Shown piece after piece: positions 14,103-17,320 of a DNA stretch of 17,320 nt. The DNA comes from Actinomycetota bacterium. GTDB taxonomy: Bacteria > Actinomycetota > Actinomycetes > Nanopelagicales > Nanopelagicaceae. The stretch's first letter is position 1. Every line of letters starts with the position of its first letter. A program made the translations under genes and the position numbers. The stretch lies in contig CANBRH010000022.1 of the NCBI GenBank assembly GCA_947371865.1, positions 1 to 17,320 on the forward strand. The letters run 5' to 3'. The notes under the pieces are model-generated. The model was not told the DNA's origin. It searched no databases and saw only the letters and a list, made by a program, of their open reading frames with translations.

Positions 14103-15344
14103 ATGAGTAGACGACGCGTAGTAGTAACGGGCCTAGGGGCAACAACTCCCCTGGGCGGAGATGTTCCTTCTACTTGGAAGGCTCTCCTTGCTGGCACCTC
14201 AGGAGTTCGCACACTTGAAGATGAGTGGGCTCATGATATGTCCGTAACTTTTGCCGCTCGCGTCGCAGTTGAGCCCAGTGAAGTCATGGAACGCGTTGAG
14301 ATGCGCCGCTTGGATCGCTCCGAGCAGTTTGCACTTATCGCCTCACGTGAAGCTTGGAAAGATGCCGGATCTCCGGATGTAGACAAGACCCGTCTTGGCG
14401 TTGTCGTCGCATCGGGAATCGGCGGAGTTATCACCTTGCTAGATCAATACGACATTTTGAAGACAAAAGGTGCGCGCTCGGTCAGTCCACATACCGTGCC
14501 GATGTTGATGCCCAACGGACCATCTGCAAATGTAGGATTGGAATTACAAGCCAAAGCAGGAGTTCATACTCCCGTCAGTGCTTGTGCCTCTGGCGCCGAG
14601 GCAGTCGGCTACGCATTAGAAATGATTCGTAATAATCGTGCAGATATCGTTGTAACCGGCGGAGTAGAAGCGGCTATCCATGCGCTCCCGATGGCTGGCT
14701 TTGCATCAATGAAAGCACTCTCTACCCGAAATGATGATCCAGCAAAAGCCTCGCGCCCCTACGACAAGAACCGTGACGGCTTTGTTCTAGGCGAAGGCGG
14801 CGGAGTTCTTGTTCTTGAAGAACTCGAGCATGCCAAGGCCCGCGGTGCCAAGATTTACGCTGAAGTTGTTGGCCAAGGCCTCACCTCAGATGGTTATCAC
14901 ATTGCCGCACCGGATCCCGAAGGCACTGGGGTTACACGCGCCGTCCAATTTGCACTTGAAGACAGCGGAGTCGATCTCTCGGAGATCGTTCACCTCAATG
15001 CTCACGCCACTTCCACACCTGCGGGGGATGTCGCTGAAGCCAACGCACTTGCGGGCGCTTTGGGCGAACACATATCGCACGTGGCAGTTTCGGCCACAAA
15101 ATCGATGACTGGCCACCTTCTGGGCGGTGCTGGTGCCATCGAATCTATTTTTGTTGTTCTGGCTTTGCATCATCGAATGGCACCACCAACCATAAATATT
15201 GATGAGCTTGATGAAGCGGTAACCGTTGATGTCGTTCGCGATGTTCCCCGCAAACTGCCAGATGGACCGATCGCCGCTCTCAATGATTCCTTTGGTTTTG
15301 GCGGTCACAACGTGGTCTTGGTATTCCGATCCTTTGATGAATGA
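14103..15344 (+). CDS. fabF: Beta-ketoacyl-ACP synthase II FabF
   Basis: Carries out the elongating condensations of type II fatty-acid synthesis. The 413 residues show the C-H-H set: C161 in VSACASGAEA, H301 in NAHATSTPAGD, K333 and H338 in TKSMTGHLLGGAGA. GFVLGEGGG (226-234) and DSFGFGGHN near the C-terminus are also conserved. Numbering is within two residues of E. coli FabF (C163, H303, K335, H340, recalled). The ATG has a good AGAGGAAA site ahead and follows acpP by 41 bases. The last eight bases overlap the start of the LLM oxidoreductase gene, so the operon extends beyond fabF. Confidence 0.98.
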   Translation: MSRRRVVVTGLGATTPLGGDVPSTWKALLAGTSGVRTLEDEWAHDMSVTFAARVAVEPSEVMERVEMRRLDRSEQFALIASREAWKDAGSPDVDKTRLGVVVASGIGGVITLLDQYDILKTKGARSVSPHTVPMLMPNGPSANVGLELQAKAGVHTPVSACASGAEAVGYALEMIRNNRADIVVTGGVEAAIHALPMAGFASMKALSTRNDDPAKASRPYDKNRDGFVLGEGGGVLVLEELEHAKARGAKIYAEVVGQGLTSDGYHIAAPDPEGTGVTRAVQFALEDSGVDLSEIVHLNAHATSTPAGDVAEANALAGALGEHISHVAVSATKSMTGHLLGGAGAIESIFVVLALHHRMAPPTINIDELDEAVTVDVVRDVPRKLPDGPIAALNDSFGFGGHNVVLVFRSFDE

Positions 15345-16368
15345 GATCAAGTTCGGCCTCGACACTTTTGGTGATGTCACAGTCGATGATGCTGGTCAAC
15401 CCATAACTAGTGCACAAGTAATTCGCAATGTCGTTGCCCAAGCCGTCCTCGCGGACGAACTCGGAATTTACGGATTTAATGTAGGTGAACACCATCGTGC
15501 TGATTTCGCTATTAGTGCGCCAGATACCGTTCTGGCTGGCATCGCCACTGTCACCAAGAAGATTATTTTGGGTACCGGAGTTACCGTTCTTTCTAGCGAT
15601 GATCCAGTACGCGTCTTTCAAAGATTCGCCACACTCGATGCACTGAGTAACGGCCGCGCCGAAATCACCGCTGGCCGCGGATCATTCATCGAATCATTTC
15701 CTCTCTTTGGTTATGACTTGGGCGATTACGGAATCCTCTTTGAAGAGAAATTGGATTTGCTCGCTCAACTTCTCAAGGAAGATGCGGTCACTTGGCAAGG
15801 ACGCACCAGAGCACCATTGAACAATCAACAGGTCTACCCCAAAACCGAAAGTGGTCAGATCCGCCTTCGTGTCGGCGTAGGTGGCACCCCCGAGTCCGTG
15901 GTGCGCACAGCGCGGGTTGGAGCTCAACTCGCACTTGCGATTATCGGAGGCGCACCCGAGCGCTTTTCTCCTTTTGCAGATCTCTACCGAACATCCTTGA
16001 AAGAATTTGGCCACGCGCCTCAGCCCATCTCTATTCATTCTCCTGGGCACATTGCCGAAACCGATCAGCAAGCTCAAGAAGAATATTTCCCCCATTACCA
16101 AACGATGCACGCACGCATCGGCGCCGAACGAGGTTGGGGGCCCCTGACTCCCCAGCAATATTTGGCGGAGATCGTTCATGGTTCGCTCTATGTTGGTAGC
16201 CCAGAAACCATCGCCAAGAAGATTGTTCGCGCTATTCAGGGTGTCGGCGCCCAGCGTTTTGATTTAAAGTACGCATCTGGGACAACGCCGCATAGTAAAT
16301 TGATGAAGTCCATTGAACTCTACGGAACGAAAGTAATTCCACTTGCTCGCGAAATCTTGAATTCCTAA
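15337..16368 (+). CDS. LLM class flavin-dependent oxidoreductase
   Basis: A 343-residue protein of the bacterial luciferase-like (LLM, F420- or FMN-dependent) superfamily. It begins MNEIKFGLDTFGD. It has GEHHRADF at 50-57, LGTGVTVLSSDDP near 78-90 and the LDALSNGRAEITAGRG stretch at 100-115, followed by a GVGGTPESVVRTA segment and a C-terminal helix set. Whether FMN or F420 is bound, and the substrate, cannot be read from the sequence. The start at 15337 lies inside fabF, overlapping its last eight bases, with a poor ribosome binding site, so translation is probably coupled to fabF. Upstream in-frame ATG codons exist deep in fabF but would add a tail unlike the family. The next gene, three bases on, encodes another putative FMN protein. 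Confidence 0.92.
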   Translation: MNEIKFGLDTFGDVTVDDAGQPITSAQVIRNVVAQAVLADELGIYGFNVGEHHRADFAISAPDTVLAGIATVTKKIILGTGVTVLSSDDPVRVFQRFATLDALSNGRAEITAGRGSFIESFPLFGYDLGDYGILFEEKLDLLAQLLKEDAVTWQGRTRAPLNNQQVYPKTESGQIRLRVGVGGTPESVVRTARVGAQLALAIIGGAPERFSPFADLYRTSLKEFGHAPQPISIHSPGHIAETDQQAQEEYFPHYQTMHARIGAERGWGPLTPQQYLAEIVHGSLYVGSPETIAKKIVRAIQGVGAQRFDLKYASGTTPHSKLMKSIELYGTKVIPLAREILNS

Positions 16369-16371
16369 ATC

Positions 16372-17025
16372 ATGTATACACCCAAGCACTTCGAAGTCAC
16401 TGATTGGAAATCAATTACTGACTTCGTTGCCCACGTAGGCTCCGTCGATCTTGTAACAGTGGGCAAAGATGGTCAACCCGTTTCTACGCTCCTACCCGTC
16501 ATCTGGGATACCTCAAACGTCACCGAAACTGAATTTGGCACTTTGATAATGCATATGGCTATTCAGAATGACCAGTGGAAGTCCTTATCGGATGAGACCT
16601 TGGCTCTGGCTATTGTCCACGGACCTCAGGCTTATATCTCGCCCACTAACTATGAAAATAAGTTGACCGATCACCGGGTCGTCCCGACGTGGAACTATCA
16701 AGCAGTGCATTTGTCGGGAACTGTTTCGGTTAGCCATGATGCCGAACAATTACGTCACATAGTCACTGATCTCACTGATTTTCACGAGCACGGAAGGGCT
16801 AACCCCTGGGGTGCGGCTGAGTCCGATCCTAAATATTTCGAGGGGCAACTTAAAGCTATCGTCGCAATACGGATGAAGGTCACTAAAGTAGAAGCCAAGG
16901 CAAAATTGAGCCAAAACCGATCGGTGAAGGATCAACAAGCAATCGTTAGAGAATTAGATAAATCCGGTTCAATGCCTGCGCGCGATCTGGCACAGGCAAT
17001 GCAGAAGAATCTGGAAAAGAATTAA
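16372..17025 (+). CDS. FMN-binding protein of the PaiB family
   Basis: A 217-residue member of the family first described from PaiB of Bacillus subtilis and often labelled FMN-binding negative transcriptional regulator. The fold is a split-barrel flavin-binding domain. Visible marks are GKDGQPVSTLLPVIWD (31-46), the HMAIQNDQW segment at 61-69, YISPTNY near 88-94, VPTWNYQAVHLSG at 104-116 and the C-terminal KAKLSQNRSVKDQ (176-188). No DNA-binding helix-turn-helix is evident, so a catalytic or redox role is at least as likely as regulation. It starts three bases after the LLM oxidoreductase stop, which suggests a paired function. No ribosome binding site is visible, so coupling is likely. Its stop overlaps the stop of the opposing SIMPL gene. 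Confidence 0.9.
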   Translation: MYTPKHFEVTDWKSITDFVAHVGSVDLVTVGKDGQPVSTLLPVIWDTSNVTETEFGTLIMHMAIQNDQWKSLSDETLALAIVHGPQAYISPTNYENKLTDHRVVPTWNYQAVHLSGTVSVSHDAEQLRHIVTDLTDFHEHGRANPWGAAESDPKYFEGQLKAIVAIRMKVTKVEAKAKLSQNRSVKDQQAIVRELDKSGSMPARDLAQAMQKNLEKN

Positions 17026-17320
17026 CTAGTTTTGAAGTCCACAGAAACAGTGACTGTTACTGTCTTTTCAATCGTACTGGTGTCGTAGTAACCGCCCGAT
17101 GATGTATCTACAGAGTCCGGAGTCGTAACTTGGACCGGTCCACTACGAACTGCAAGAACTGAACCCACGGAGCCTCCGACAGCTTCGGTGATGGCTTGGG
17201 CACGAACTTTGGCATCCTTCATGGCATCGCTAAGGAGCGATGGGCGCAGAGTTGCAAGGTTGGAAACGTAGTAAGCGGGGCCATAATTGTTAACGTTCAC
17301 GCCCGTCTGCAAGAGCACGC
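17022..17320 (-). CDS. SIMPL domain (DUF541) protein, C-terminal part (partial)
   Basis: The last 98 or so residues of a SIMPL-domain protein; the 5' part lies outside the window. The visible part carries the family pattern: an asparagine-rich NVNNYGPAYYVSN, a helix SLLSDAMKDAKVRAQAITEAVGG resembling the A-x-x-A-R-x-x-A-x-x-x-A-x-x-x-G motif, and a final strand TIEKTVTVTVSVDF. Proteins of this family, including BP26 of Brucella, are usually exported. The signal peptide, if any, would be in the missing part. The gene converges on the PaiB-family gene, and the two stop codons share three bases (TTAA), so no terminator stands between them. Confidence 0.85.
   Translation of the reverse strand, partial: VLLQTGVNVNNYGPAYYVSNLATLRPSLLSDAMKDAKVRAQAITEAVGGSVGSVLAVRSGPVQVTTPDSVDTSSGGYYDTSTIEKTVTVTVSVDFKTS

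Noticed and set aside
15226..15336. Extended N-terminus of the LLM oxidoreductase from an ATG inside fabF
   Set aside because: It would add 37 residues that are only fabF in another frame; MNEIKFGLD fits the family start.
1..17320. Mobile elements, CRISPR arrays, prophage, defence or secondary-metabolite genes
   Set aside because: No repeats, transposase, integrase, cas or nuclease motifs were seen. All frames of size match housekeeping or common enzyme families; the fab genes are primary metabolism, not a polyketide cluster.

Overview
The window looks like ordinary core chromosome of an actinobacterium (Actinomycetota) with a compact genome and roughly balanced base composition. The gene order is the main evidence. 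fabD-fabH-acpP-fabF, etfB-etfA-cysteine desulfurase-mnmA-ligA and nadD-rsfS-phosphoglycerate mutase-like phosphatase are all arrangements familiar from Streptomyces and Mycobacterium. Intergenic gaps are very short, several genes overlap, and several starts look leaderless. This fits small-genome freshwater or marine actinobacteria (acI/Nanopelagicales-like), but that placement is an inference and no marker proves it.

Region 1 (1-9549) is entirely on the minus strand. Read in its own direction it runs etfB, etfA, a NifS/IscS-type cysteine desulfurase, mnmA, ligA, a previously uncalled 44-residue membrane protein, nadD, rsfS, a histidine phosphatase resembling GpgP, tRNA-Ala(GGC), a short-chain dehydrogenase and the 5' end of leuS, which leaves the window. 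The themes are electron transfer to the respiratory chain, sulfur delivery to tRNA wobble thiolation, DNA ligation, NAD synthesis, ribosome silencing and tRNA charging. NadD makes NAD, which LigA consumes as cofactor. The cysteine desulfurase plausibly feeds MnmA directly.

Region 2 (9550-9661) is a 112-base divergent promoter region, the longest gap in the window. No stretch over 300 bases lacks a gene.

Region 3 (9662-17025) is on the plus strand: glgX (glycogen debranching), the type II fatty-acid synthase cluster fabD-fabH-acpP-fabF, and then two putative flavoproteins, an LLM-class oxidoreductase that overlaps the end of fabF and a PaiB-family FMN-binding protein. A SIMPL-domain gene, cut by the window edge, converges on the last of these so closely that the two stop codons overlap.

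I found no CRISPR array, insertion sequence, prophage, toxin-antitoxin or defence module, and nothing I would call a new biological system. The points worth a second look are small-scale: a repeated leaderless-promoter layout (-10 box, six bases, start codon) at four genes, a nadD with no canonical start codon ahead of its conserved first strand, the uncalled 44-residue membrane protein in frame with nadD, a tRNA apparently co-transcribed with leuS, and the flavoprotein pair attached to the fatty-acid operon.
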